Source: Lysobacter enzymogenes (GTDB lineage: Bacteria > Pseudomonadota > Gammaproteobacteria > Xanthomonadales > Xanthomonadaceae). Taken from it: a stretch of DNA of 64,000 nucleotides. The notes below the pieces were generated by a model that saw only the letters and a list, made by a program, of their open reading frames with translations, did no database searches and was not told the DNA's origin. The stretch covers positions 2,046,001 through 2,110,000 of the forward strand of contig NZ_CP067396.1 of NCBI RefSeq assembly GCF_023617245.1. The letters run 5' to 3'. Within the stretch, counting starts at the first letter, position 1; the number at the start of each line of letters is the position of its first letter. Below, piece after piece: positions 38,351 through 46,063 of the stretch. The position numbers and the translations under genes are program-made.

Positions 38351-40342
38351 ATGCTGCAGACACTCCGCGACAAGACCTCGGGCTGGATCGCCACCGTGAT
38401 CCTCGGCCTGCTGATCATTCCCTTCGCCTTCGTCGGCATCGAGCAGTACATGGTGCAGCGTACCGACAACGCGGTCGCGCGCATCGAGATCGCGCCGACG
38501 TGGTGGCGTTCGGCGCCGTCGTGGTGGCCGGCGTCGATGCTGTGGCGCAAGGAGTCGATCACGCGCGCCGATTTCGACGAGCGCTTCAACCGCGCCCGCG
38601 ACCAGACCCGCCAGCAGCAGGGCGCCAACTTCGACGCGCGCGAGTTCGAGAAGCTCGAGAACAAGCGCGAAGTGCTCGACAGCCTGATCGACGAGCGCGT
38701 GCGCAAGCTCGCCGCCGAAGTCGACGGCGTGATCGTCAGCGACGCGCTGGTGGTCAAGTCGATCCAGGGCATCCCGGACTTCCAGGACGGCAGCGGCAAG
38801 TTCAACCAGGAGCGCTACATCCTCGGCCTGCAGATGGGCAACCCGCCGCGCACGCCGACCCAGTTCGAGCAGTACGTGCGCGACAGCCTGCAGACTTCGA
38901 TGCTGCCCGCCGCCCTGGCCGGCAGCAGCTTCGCCACCTCCAGCGAGACCGACCGCCTGATCAAGCTGCTCGGCGAGAAGCGCGACATCAGCCTGATCGA
39001 GCTGCCGCCGCAGCCGGCCGATACCGCCGAGGTCGCCGCGGCCGACATCCAGAAGTGGTACGACGGCCACGGCAAGGATTTCCGCCTGCCCGAGAGCGTG
39101 AGCATCGAGTACGTCGAGCTCAACGCCGCCAACATGCCGCCGCCGCCGGCGCCGTCCGAGGCCGACCTGCTCAAGCGCTACGAGAACGAGAAGAACAAGT
39201 TCCAGGCCGCCGAGCAGCGCCTGGTCTCGCACATCCAGATCAACGTGCCGGCCGGCGCCGACGCGGCCGCGCAGAAGGCCGCCGAGGACAAGGCCAAGCA
39301 GCTCGCCGCGCAGGCCAAGGCGCCCGGCGCCGACTTCGCCGCGCTGGCGCGCGCCAACAGCGACGACCTCGGCTCCAAGGCCGCCGGCGGCGACCTGGGC
39401 TGGATGGGCAACGGCGCGATCCCGGGCGCGTTCAACGACGCCGCGTTCAAGCTCCAGGCCGGCCAGGTCGGCGACCCGGTCAAGGCCGAGGGCGGTTGGC
39501 ACATCATCCAGGTGCGCGAGATCAAGAGCGGCTCGCAGCAGCCGTTCGAGGCGGTGCGCGAGACCCTGCTGCGCGAGGAGACCGAGGCCGCGCGCGAGCG
39601 CGCGTTCAACGAGTTCTCGGCCAAGCTGGTCGATCAGGTCTACAAGAACCCGACCACGCTGGAAGGCCCGGCCAAGGCGGTCGGCCTGCCGGTGCAGAAG
39701 CTCGCCGTGGTGACCCGCAACGCCGCGGCCAACACCGGCATCGCGCAGAACCCGGCGGTGGTGCGCGCCGCGTTCTCCGATCAGCGCATGCAGGACAACA
39801 CCGTCAGCGATCCGATCGACATCGGCCAGGACCACAGCGTGCTGATCCGCGTCGTCTCGCACACGCCCGAGCGCGCTCAGCCGCTGGCGCAGGTACGCGA
39901 CAAGGTGATCGCCGCGGTCCGCGCCGACCGCGTGACCAAGGCCGCGGAAAAGGACGCCGACGCGCTGATCGCGCGCATCGTCGGCGGCGAGGCGCTGGCC
40001 GCCATCGCCAGTTCCAAGCAGCTGCCGCCGCCGCAGGAACTGCCGGGCGTGATCCGCGGCATGCCGATGCTGCCGCCGGAGATGACCGAGGCGATCTTCG
40101 CCGTGCAGCCGGCGGCGCAGGGCAAGATCGCGGCCGGCAAGGCCAAGCTGCCCGACGGGCGCTACGTCGTGTTCGCCATCGGCAAGATCGTGCCGGGCGA
40201 CAAGACCACGCTCAAGCCGTCCGAGCTGGACATGCTGCGCAGCCAGACCGCGCAAGCGGCGGCGCAGGACGAAGTTACCGAACTGACCTCGTCGCTGCGC
40301 AAGCGCATGCAGATCAAGGTGGTCGAGGACAACCTGCGCTGA
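38351..40342 (+). CDS. ppiD: Periplasmic peptidyl-prolyl isomerase/chaperone PpiD
   Basis: The 663-residue protein is anchored by one N-terminal transmembrane helix (~11-31, IATVILGLLIIPFAFVGIEQ). A SurA_N-like helical region follows, with a parvulin PPIase domain at ~288-388 (VSHIQINVPAGAD, GSKAAGGDLGWMGNGAIPGA, HIIQVREIK) and a helical C-terminus. It helps fold outer-membrane and periplasmic proteins near the Sec translocon. A short segment after the helix is unusually Trp-rich (five Trp at 51, 52, 58, 59 and 65). It lies in the usual place after hup. Confidence 0.94.
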   Translation: MLQTLRDKTSGWIATVILGLLIIPFAFVGIEQYMVQRTDNAVARIEIAPTWWRSAPSWWPASMLWRKESITRADFDERFNRARDQTRQQQGANFDAREFEKLENKREVLDSLIDERVRKLAAEVDGVIVSDALVVKSIQGIPDFQDGSGKFNQERYILGLQMGNPPRTPTQFEQYVRDSLQTSMLPAALAGSSFATSSETDRLIKLLGEKRDISLIELPPQPADTAEVAAADIQKWYDGHGKDFRLPESVSIEYVELNAANMPPPPAPSEADLLKRYENEKNKFQAAEQRLVSHIQINVPAGADAAAQKAAEDKAKQLAAQAKAPGADFAALARANSDDLGSKAAGGDLGWMGNGAIPGAFNDAAFKLQAGQVGDPVKAEGGWHIIQVREIKSGSQQPFEAVRETLLREETEAARERAFNEFSAKLVDQVYKNPTTLEGPAKAVGLPVQKLAVVTRNAAANTGIAQNPAVVRAAFSDQRMQDNTVSDPIDIGQDHSVLIRVVSHTPERAQPLAQVRDKVIAAVRADRVTKAAEKDADALIARIVGGEALAAIASSKQLPPPQELPGVIRGMPMLPPEMTEAIFAVQPAAQGKIAAGKAKLPDGRYVVFAIGKIVPGDKTTLKPSELDMLRSQTAQAAAQDEVTELTSSLRKRMQIKVVEDNLR

Positions 40343-40371
40343 GGCGCGGATTCGCCCGCGCTGCGTAAACG

Positions 40372-40400
40372 AAAGGCCCGGCGATCGCCGGGCCTTTTCG
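40372..40400 (+). terminator. Terminator of ppiD
   Basis: A perfect palindrome, GGCCCGGCGATCGCCGGGCC, flanked by AAA and TTTT, ~30 bases past the stop. Confidence 0.92.
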
Positions 40401-40501
40401 TTTCTGCGGGATGAGGGGCGGGTGCTGCGAGCGATGGACGCGGTGGTTTGGCGGTCGCGGGTGCTGCTTCTGCAATCGCGACGTTGCAGCGGCACGCTCC
40501 C

Positions 40502-40526
40502 TGTAGGAGCGGCGCAAGCCGCGACC
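40502..40526. repeat. Family-B REP element, single arm
   Basis: TGTAGGAGCGGCGCAAGCCG then CGACC, in the spacer before rlmH. A degenerate reverse arm (GCGGTCGCGGGTGCTGCTTC) lies ~50 bases upstream. The rest of the spacer has an imprecise ~40-bp direct repeat (AACCCAGCCACCGCGAAGG / CTCAACCACCGCGAAGGGC). Confidence 0.75.
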
Positions 40527-40634
40527 GCGACAACCCAGCCACCGCGAAGGCTGCGTCTGCGCATCGCATCACTCAACCACCGCGAAGGGCGCGCTCGCGC
40601 ATCGTCTCTACTGCCCCCGCGCTACCATGCGCGC

Positions 40635-41105
40635 ATGAAAAGCAAACTGATCGCCGTCGGCGAACGCGCGCCGCGCTGGGTCGCCGAGGGCTTCGGCGAA
40701 TACCAGAAGCGCTTGTCGCATTGGCTGCCGCTGGAGTTGGTGGAGATCGAGCCGGGCCTGCGCGGCAAGGGCCGCGACGCGCTGCGCGCGACCGCCGACG
40801 AGGGTGCGCGGGTGCTGGCGGCGTTGCCGAAGAACGCCTGCGTGGTGGCGCTGGAAGGGCGCGGGCGGTTGTGGACGTCCGAGCAACTGGCGCAACGCCT
40901 GGAGCATTGGCGCGGGCAGGGACGCGATCTGGCGTTCCTGATCGGCGGGCCCGAGGGGCATGCGCCGGACGTGCTGGCGCGCGCCGACGAGCAGTGGTCG
41001 CTGGGGCCGCTGACCTTGCCGCACATGCTGGTGCGGTTGGTCGCGGCCGAGCAGCTGTACCGGGCGGCGGCGTTGCTGGCCAATCACCCCTATCACCGCG
41101 CCTGA
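40635..41105 (+). CDS. rlmH: 23S rRNA (pseudouridine1915-N3)-methyltransferase RlmH
   Basis: The 156-residue SPOUT methyltransferase modifies helix 69 of 23S rRNA. The cofactor-binding knot is visible as LAFLIGGPEGHAPDVLARAD and SLGPLTLPHMLVRLVAAEQL, ending YHRA. It usually lies directly after rsfS; here it is separated from rsfS by ~18 kb. The ATG at 40635 is the only plausible start, since the frame upstream crosses a repeat. Confidence 0.95.
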   Translation: MKSKLIAVGERAPRWVAEGFGEYQKRLSHWLPLELVEIEPGLRGKGRDALRATADEGARVLAALPKNACVVALEGRGRLWTSEQLAQRLEHWRGQGRDLAFLIGGPEGHAPDVLARADEQWSLGPLTLPHMLVRLVAAEQLYRAAALLANHPYHRA

Positions 41106-41150
41106 GTTGTCGCCGCGGCTGTGCGTTTTTTCGGGAAGGCCTTCGGCTTT

Positions 41151-41311
41151 TGTGGGAGGGCCTTCAGGCCCGATGTTTTTGTCCCGGGTTGCCGCGACCT
41201 GAGCGAAAGGCATCGGGCCTGAAGGCCCTCCCACAAAAGCCGAAGGCACCGGGCCTGAAGGCCCTCCCACACAAGCCGAAGGCATCGGGCCTGGAAGCCT
41301 CCTGCAAAAAG
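41151..41311. repeat. Family-A REP cluster (one inverted pair plus two extra right arms)
   Basis: A left arm GTGGGAGGGCCTTCAGGCCC at 41152 faces right arms near 41210, 41250 and 41285. Each right arm reads GCAYCGGGCCTGAAGGCCC, and the last is degenerate. The linker ACAAAAGCCGAAGGC is repeated between copies. Confidence 0.88.
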
Positions 41312-41314
41312 CGC

Positions 41315-41336
41315 AAGGCCCTCGGGCGAGGGCCTT
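41315..41336 (-). terminator. Terminator of the tonB-like gene
   Basis: AAGGCCCTCG/CGAGGGCCTT with a 2-base loop. On the minus strand it is followed by GCGCTTTTTGC. Confidence 0.75.
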
Positions 41337-41393
41337 ACGTGCAGCGGACTCGGCGGCGGCTTGCGCCGTGGCGACGGGCGGGCTGCGGTTTAC

Positions 41394-42068
41394 TTACTGG
41401 TCGAGCTTGAACTGGATCGGCACCCGGCCGCGCGCCTGCACGGCTTGGCCGTTCTCCATCGCCGGCTGGAACGTCCAGCGCTGCAGCACGACCTTGCGCG
41501 CGGCCTGGTCGAGCGAGCGGTGGCCGCTGCTGCGCACGATGCTGACGTCCAGCGGCTTGCCGTCGATGCCGACCAGGATCTCCAGCTCGACCGTGCCGGT
41601 GAGGTTATTGCGGATCGCGTCGACCGGATAGGTCGGCGCCGGGTTGCGCAGCACCTGCAGGGTCGCGCCTTCGATGATTCCGCGGCCGACGTTGGTGCTC
41701 GGCGGGGTCGCGATCGCGACCTGCTCGACGCCCTGGAAATCCATCGGCAGCGCGGGCTGGTCGACCACGATCTCCTGGGGCGGCGCTTGCTGCTGGACGA
41801 CGGGCGGGGTGCGCGGTTGCGGCTTGGTCTCCACTTGGCGGATCACCGGCGGCGGTTTGTGTTCGATCACGACCGGCTTCTTCTCCCGGGGCAGCAGGAT
41901 CACATCGGTCACCGGATCTAGCGACTTCTGGATCAGTTGCGGCGCGCTCAACGGCGCCAGCATCAGCATCAGCATCGCGGCGTTGAAGGCGATGGCCCCG
42001 GCGTTGGCGGCGATGCGGGTGCCGTCCAGGGATTCGTGGGCGTGGTGGGACGGGAGCGTGCGGACCAT
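41394..42068 (-). CDS. TonB-type energy transducer
   Basis: The 224-residue protein has one N-terminal hydrophobic anchor (~19-40, NAGAIAFNAAMLMLMLAPLS). A proline/lysine/valine-rich spanning linker follows (REKKPVVIEHKPPPVIRQVE). The C-terminal TonB domain (~145-224) has NPAPTYPVDAIRNNLTGTVE and RWTFQPAMENGQAV. It passes proton-motive energy to outer-membrane receptors. The ribosome site AAGGAGG is six bases before the ATG at 42068 and directly abuts the in-frame ATG at 42074, which decides the start. No exbB or exbD lies next to it. Confidence 0.93.
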   Translation of the reverse strand: MVRTLPSHHAHESLDGTRIAANAGAIAFNAAMLMLMLAPLSAPQLIQKSLDPVTDVILLPREKKPVVIEHKPPPVIRQVETKPQPRTPPVVQQQAPPQEIVVDQPALPMDFQGVEQVAIATPPSTNVGRGIIEGATLQVLRNPAPTYPVDAIRNNLTGTVELEILVGIDGKPLDVSIVRSSGHRSLDQAARKVVLQRWTFQPAMENGQAVQARGRVPIQFKLDQ

Positions 42069-42479
42069 GGGCATCCTCCTTGAGTGTGTCGTGCAGCACT
42101 GACAACGGCCCGGAACCGCCCACGGGGTTGAAGCTGAAGACGGCGCCGTATCACAAAAATGCGCCGCGCCCGGGTGGCGATGCAAGCGGTTCTCGTTTGC
42201 GACTTTGGGTGGATGAGCGGACTGAGGGCGGGCCCACCGGACGCGCCGAGTACGTGGGCAACGTCTGGATTCGTGCAGGGATCGGCGCTCATTTTCGAGG
42301 CCTCGTGCGGGCCGCGCGTTCTTCGGTGCGAAGCGGTTTTCCTGAACGACCGGCAACGGCGTTCGGCCGGTCATGCGCTTGGCCACTTGCTGCGGGCGAA
42401 CGAGTCTGTCGTCGCCGCACAAAGGCGCGTGCCCAGCCTGGGGCCCCGCGCCGCCGCGGCCGTTCCCCCGATCCGCGAA
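42069..42479. other. Intergenic region upstream of the tonB-like gene
   Basis: About 400 bases hold no supported gene. The plus-strand frame from 42159 ends inside a terminator and looks like a shadow. Confidence 0.5.
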
Positions 42480-42512
42480 AACGACGAGGCCCGCATGCGC
42501 GGGCCTCGTCTT
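42480..42512 (-). terminator. Terminator of the SIMPL/small-protein operon
   Basis: A 12-bp perfect stem, GACGAGGCCCGC/GCGGGCCTCGTC. On the minus strand it is followed by GTTTT. Confidence 0.9.
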
Positions 42513-42539
42513 TGCCATCGGCGGGATTGAAAACCGGCT

Positions 42540-42716
42540 TCAGTCCGGGTCCGGCCCGGTCTCCGGCTCGCGGTCCAGTCCGCCCTCGTCGGGATCGGGC
42601 TTGGGCCGCTTCGGCCGATGCGCATCCTCGCGGTCCTTGGGCTGCGGCTCGGGGTAGCCCGGGCTGCGGCCCGGGCGCGGGTCGGAACTGCCCGGCACGG
42701 TCTTCTTGTCGCTCAT
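42540..42716 (-). CDS. 58-residue Pro/Asp-rich small protein in the SIMPL operon
   Basis: The gene encodes 58 residues beginning MSDKKTVPGSSDPRPGRSPG and ending GPDPD. It is hydrophilic, with a charged KDREDAHRPKRPKPDPD core, and is probably disordered. Its ATG lies one base after the TGA of the SIMPL gene (TGAGATG), so it is translationally coupled, and it ends just before a strong terminator. It is shorter than common ORF cutoffs. The function is unknown. Confidence 0.72.
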   Translation of the reverse strand: MSDKKTVPGSSDPRPGRSPGYPEPQPKDREDAHRPKRPKPDPDEGGLDREPETGPDPD

Positions 42717-42717
42717 C

Positions 42718-43518
42718 TCACTTGCCCAGCTCGAACACGACGTCGAGGTTCATCGACAGGCTGTTCTCGCCCGGCGACACCGAGGTGTCGGCGGCGGCGC
42801 CGGCCTTCTCCATGCGCATGGCCATCATCGGCATCGGCATCGGCGGGGCGAAACGGCCGCCTTCGCTGACGCTGACGATGCGCCGCACCTTCATGCCGAG
42901 GGTCTTGGCGTACATCTCGGCGCGGGCCTGGGCCTTTTCGATGGCGCCGCGGCGGGCTTCGTCGAAGGCGGCGTCCTTGTCCTTGTCGTCGAGGTCGAAG
43001 GTCGGGCCGTTGATCTGGTTGGCGCCGGTGGCGACCAGCGAGTCGAGGATCTTGCCGACCTTGGAAATGTCGCGGATCACGATGTTGACGTTGTTGTTGG
43101 CCTGGTAGCCGGTGATCTGCGGCGGCTGGTTTTCCTGGTAGCGGTACTGCGGGTTGAGGTTGATGCCGCTGGTCTGGATGTCGCGCTCGGCGATGCCGGC
43201 GGCCTTGATCGCGGCGACCACCTTGGCCATCTGCTCGGCGTTGGCGCGCATCGCCGCGTTGGCGTCGGCGGCCTGGGTGACCACGCCGGTGGACACGGTG
43301 GCGATGTTGGGGGTGCGCTTGGCGGTGGATTCGGCCGAGACCGACAGCAGGGTGCCGTCGGTGGCGACGTAGGGCGCGGTCTGGGCGGACGCGGTCATGG
43401 CGGTTGCGGCTCCGAAGGCGAGGACGGCGGCGAGCGCCAGCGGGCGCAGCGACAGGCGGGACAGGCGGGACGACAGCGACGGCAGGCGGACGAGCGGCGA
43501 GGACGACGACCGGGTCAT
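42718..43518 (-). CDS. SIMPL (DUF541) domain periplasmic protein
   Basis: The 266-residue protein has an N-terminal signal peptide (LRPLALAAVLAFGAATAMTA, SAQ cut). The SIMPL fold is indicated by VSAESTAKRTPNIATVSTGV, the Tyr/Gln-rich NLNPQYRYQENQPPQ-like region and a C-terminal MNLDVVFELGK strand. Family members are linked to oxidative-stress or outer-membrane functions without a firm role. AAGGAG lies six bases before the ATG. A Met-rich MPMPMMAMRM stretch near the C-terminus may bind metal. Confidence 0.88.
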   Translation of the reverse strand: MTRSSSSPLVRLPSLSSRLSRLSLRPLALAAVLAFGAATAMTASAQTAPYVATDGTLLSVSAESTAKRTPNIATVSTGVVTQAADANAAMRANAEQMAKVVAAIKAAGIAERDIQTSGINLNPQYRYQENQPPQITGYQANNNVNIVIRDISKVGKILDSLVATGANQINGPTFDLDDKDKDAAFDEARRGAIEKAQARAEMYAKTLGMKVRRIVSVSEGGRFAPPMPMPMMAMRMEKAGAAADTSVSPGENSLSMNLDVVFELGK

Positions 43519-43642
43519 GTGGAACTCCTTGAGGGACGAGGTAAGGGTCTTGCTGAACCGGTTAACGAACCGTGATTCGGTGCGGGGTTTGCGCCGTCGG
43601 GCTTGAGGCGGCGCTCAGTCAGCGCGGGTTATGCTTTCGCGC

Positions 43643-44212
43643 ATGCTCTATCTAGCCTCCCAGTCGCCGCGGCGACGCGAACTGCTCGGCCGCCTCGGCC
43701 TGGAATTCGGCCTCATCGATCTCGATATCCCCGAACAGCGCCAGCCCGGCGAGCCCGCCGCCGACTACGTGCGCCGGGTCGCGCGCGAGAAGGCCGGCGC
43801 CGGCCTGCTCAAGGTGGTCGCCAATCCGTCCGCGGCGGTGCTCGGCGCCGATACCGAGGTGGTGCTCGACGACGAGGTGTTCGGCAAGCCGCGCGATCCG
43901 GAAGACGCCCGCGCCATGCTGCGGCGGCTGTCCGGCCGCACCCACCAGGTGATCAGCGCGGTGTCGCTGGTCACGCCGGCGCGCGAGGCGCAGGCGGTGT
44001 CGGTGTCGGAGGTCAGTTTCGCCGCGCTCGACGAAGGGCAGATCGAACGCTACGTCGCCGGCGGCGAGCCGATGGGCAAGGCCGGCGGCTACGCCATCCA
44101 GGGCGGCGCGGAGGTGTTCGTCAGCCGCCTGGCCGGCAGTTATTCGGGCGTGATGGGGCTGCCGCTGCACGAGACCGCGCGGCTGCTGCGCGAGTTCGGC
44201 CTGGGCGCCTAG
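43643..44212 (+). CDS. maf: Maf-type nucleoside triphosphate pyrophosphatase
   Basis: The 189-residue protein hydrolyses non-standard or excess pyrimidine NTPs (dTTP/UTP type). The Maf signature YLASQSPRRRELL is at the N-terminus, with GADTEVVLDD, the KPRDPEDAR loop and GKAGGYAIQGGAEVF later. The start MLYLASQ is preferred over an ATG 12 bases upstream because it begins the fold directly. It is followed by rng, the conserved E. coli-like order. Confidence 0.94.
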   Translation: MLYLASQSPRRRELLGRLGLEFGLIDLDIPEQRQPGEPAADYVRRVAREKAGAGLLKVVANPSAAVLGADTEVVLDDEVFGKPRDPEDARAMLRRLSGRTHQVISAVSLVTPAREAQAVSVSEVSFAALDEGQIERYVAGGEPMGKAGGYAIQGGAEVFVSRLAGSYSGVMGLPLHETARLLREFGLGA

Positions 44213-44422
44213 CGCGGGCGCGAGCCTGCGCCGCGGGCGCTTTTCCGACGCGGCGGAACTTAGGCTGCCGCGCCGGCTCCGATCCTGCGGGCGCCGCGCG
44301 CTATCTTGGTCCCGGGCCCTCGCGCATCGTCCCCCGTCGCGTTCCCCAAGCTTTCCCCGTACGTTCCCGACCCGCCGTTTCCCTCATCGTTTCCACGCCC
44401 CGCACCGGACCCGCGCCGCCTC

Positions 44423-45910
44423 ATGACTGAAGAAATCCTGGTCAACGTCACTCCGCGCGAGACCCGCGTCGCCGTGGTCGAGAACGGCATGCTGCAAGAG
44501 CTGCACATCGAGCGCGGCTGGCGCCGCGGGGTGGTCGGCAACATCTACAAGGGCAAGGTGCAGCGGGTCATGCCGGGGATGCAGGCGGCGTTCGTCGAGA
44601 TCGGCCTGGAGCGCGCGGCGTTCCTGCACGCGGCCGACATCGTCAAGCCCAATCAGAGCGGCGAAGGCGAGGGCGACGAGGCGCCGCTGCCGCCGGCGCC
44701 GACCCGGCCGATCGCCGAGTTGCTGCGCGAGGGCCAGGAAATCATCGTGCAGGTGGTCAAGGACCCGATCGGCAGCAAGGGCGCGCGCCTGACCACGCAA
44801 CTGTCGATCCCCTCGCGTTACCTCGTGCTGCTGCCGCGCACGCGCGTGGTCGGGGTGTCGGCGCGGATCGAGGACGAAGGCGAGCGGGCGCGGCTGAAGT
44901 CGCTGGTGACCGCGCAGGCGCCGGCGACCGAGCAGCACGGCTACATCGTGCGCACCAACGCCGAAGGCCAGCCGGAGGAAGCGCTGGCCGAGGACATCGC
45001 CTACCTGAGCCGGGCCTGGGCGCTGATCGCGGAGAAGTCGCGCAGCAGCAAGATCGGCGAGCGCGTGTACGAGGACCTGAGCCTGCCGCTGCGCGCGGTG
45101 CGCGACCTGATCCGGCGCGACGTGGAGAAGGTCAAGGTCGACTCGCGCGAGACCAGCGAGCGCCTGCGCAGCTTCGCCGCCCAGTACATGCCGGGGCTGG
45201 CGGAGAAGATCGAGCACTACACCGGCGCGCGGCCGATCTTCGACCTGTACGGGGTCGAGGACGAGATCCAGCGCGCGCTGGACAAGGAAGTGCCGCTGAA
45301 GTCCGGCGGCTATCTGGTCATCGACCAGACCGAGGCGATGACCACCATCGACGTCAACACCGGTTCGTTCCTGGGTCAACGCAACCTCGAGGAAACCGTT
45401 TACCGCACCAACCTGGAGGCGGCCCAGTCGGTCGCCCGGCAACTGCGGCTGCGCAACCTGGGCGGGATCATCATCATCGACTTCATCGACATGACCGACC
45501 AGGAGCACAAGCGCCAGGTGCTGCGCCAGCTGGAGAAGGCGCTGACCCGCGACCACGCCAAGACCACGGTGTACGAGTTCTCGCCGCTGGGGCTGGTGGA
45601 GATGACCCGCAAGCGCACCACCGAGAGCCTGGAGCGCCAGCTCAGCGAGGCCTGCCACGAGTGCGGCGGCCGCGGCACGCTGAAGACGCCGGAGACGGTG
45701 ACCTACGAGATTTTTCGCGACATCGTCCGCCAGGTGCGCCAGTTCGACGCGGCGCGGCTGCTGGTGATCGCCTCGCCCAAGGTGGTGGCGCGGATCACCG
45801 ACGAAGAGTCGGCGGCGGTGGCCGAGCTGGAGGAATTCCTCGGCAAGTCGATCCGGTTCCAGGCCGACGACCAGTATGCGCAGGAGCAGTTCGATGTGGT
45901 GTTGCTTTAA
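44423..45910 (+). CDS. rng: Ribonuclease G
   Basis: The 495-residue endoribonuclease has an N-terminal S1 RNA-binding domain (GNIYKGKVQRVMPGMQAAFV) and an RNase E/G catalytic core with DVNTGSF (metal-binding DxNTG) and the zinc-link cysteines CHECGGRG. It processes 16S rRNA 5' ends and some mRNAs. The start is MTEEILVNVTPRETRVAVVE; the upstream open frame is not coding. Confidence 0.97.
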   Translation: MTEEILVNVTPRETRVAVVENGMLQELHIERGWRRGVVGNIYKGKVQRVMPGMQAAFVEIGLERAAFLHAADIVKPNQSGEGEGDEAPLPPAPTRPIAELLREGQEIIVQVVKDPIGSKGARLTTQLSIPSRYLVLLPRTRVVGVSARIEDEGERARLKSLVTAQAPATEQHGYIVRTNAEGQPEEALAEDIAYLSRAWALIAEKSRSSKIGERVYEDLSLPLRAVRDLIRRDVEKVKVDSRETSERLRSFAAQYMPGLAEKIEHYTGARPIFDLYGVEDEIQRALDKEVPLKSGGYLVIDQTEAMTTIDVNTGSFLGQRNLEETVYRTNLEAAQSVARQLRLRNLGGIIIIDFIDMTDQEHKRQVLRQLEKALTRDHAKTTVYEFSPLGLVEMTRKRTTESLERQLSEACHECGGRGTLKTPETVTYEIFRDIVRQVRQFDAARLLVIASPKVVARITDEESAAVAELEEFLGKSIRFQADDQYAQEQFDVVLL

Positions 45911-46063
45911 CGCGGACGCGGCGCGGGCGACGGGGAATGGCCGGCGCTGTTCCGCGTTGCCGCGTCGGCCGCGCGTGCGGGCCGCGGCGCGCGCGATGTT
46001 TGCGCTGCGCGTTGCCGGTCGCGCCGCTTGCCTGAGCGCCGCGCCCCGCGGAGCGCTGCGCTG

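Noticed and set aside
42159..42530. Plus-strand frame upstream of the SIMPL operon
   Set aside because: It ends inside a strong terminator hairpin and has no recognisable sequence or ribosome site.
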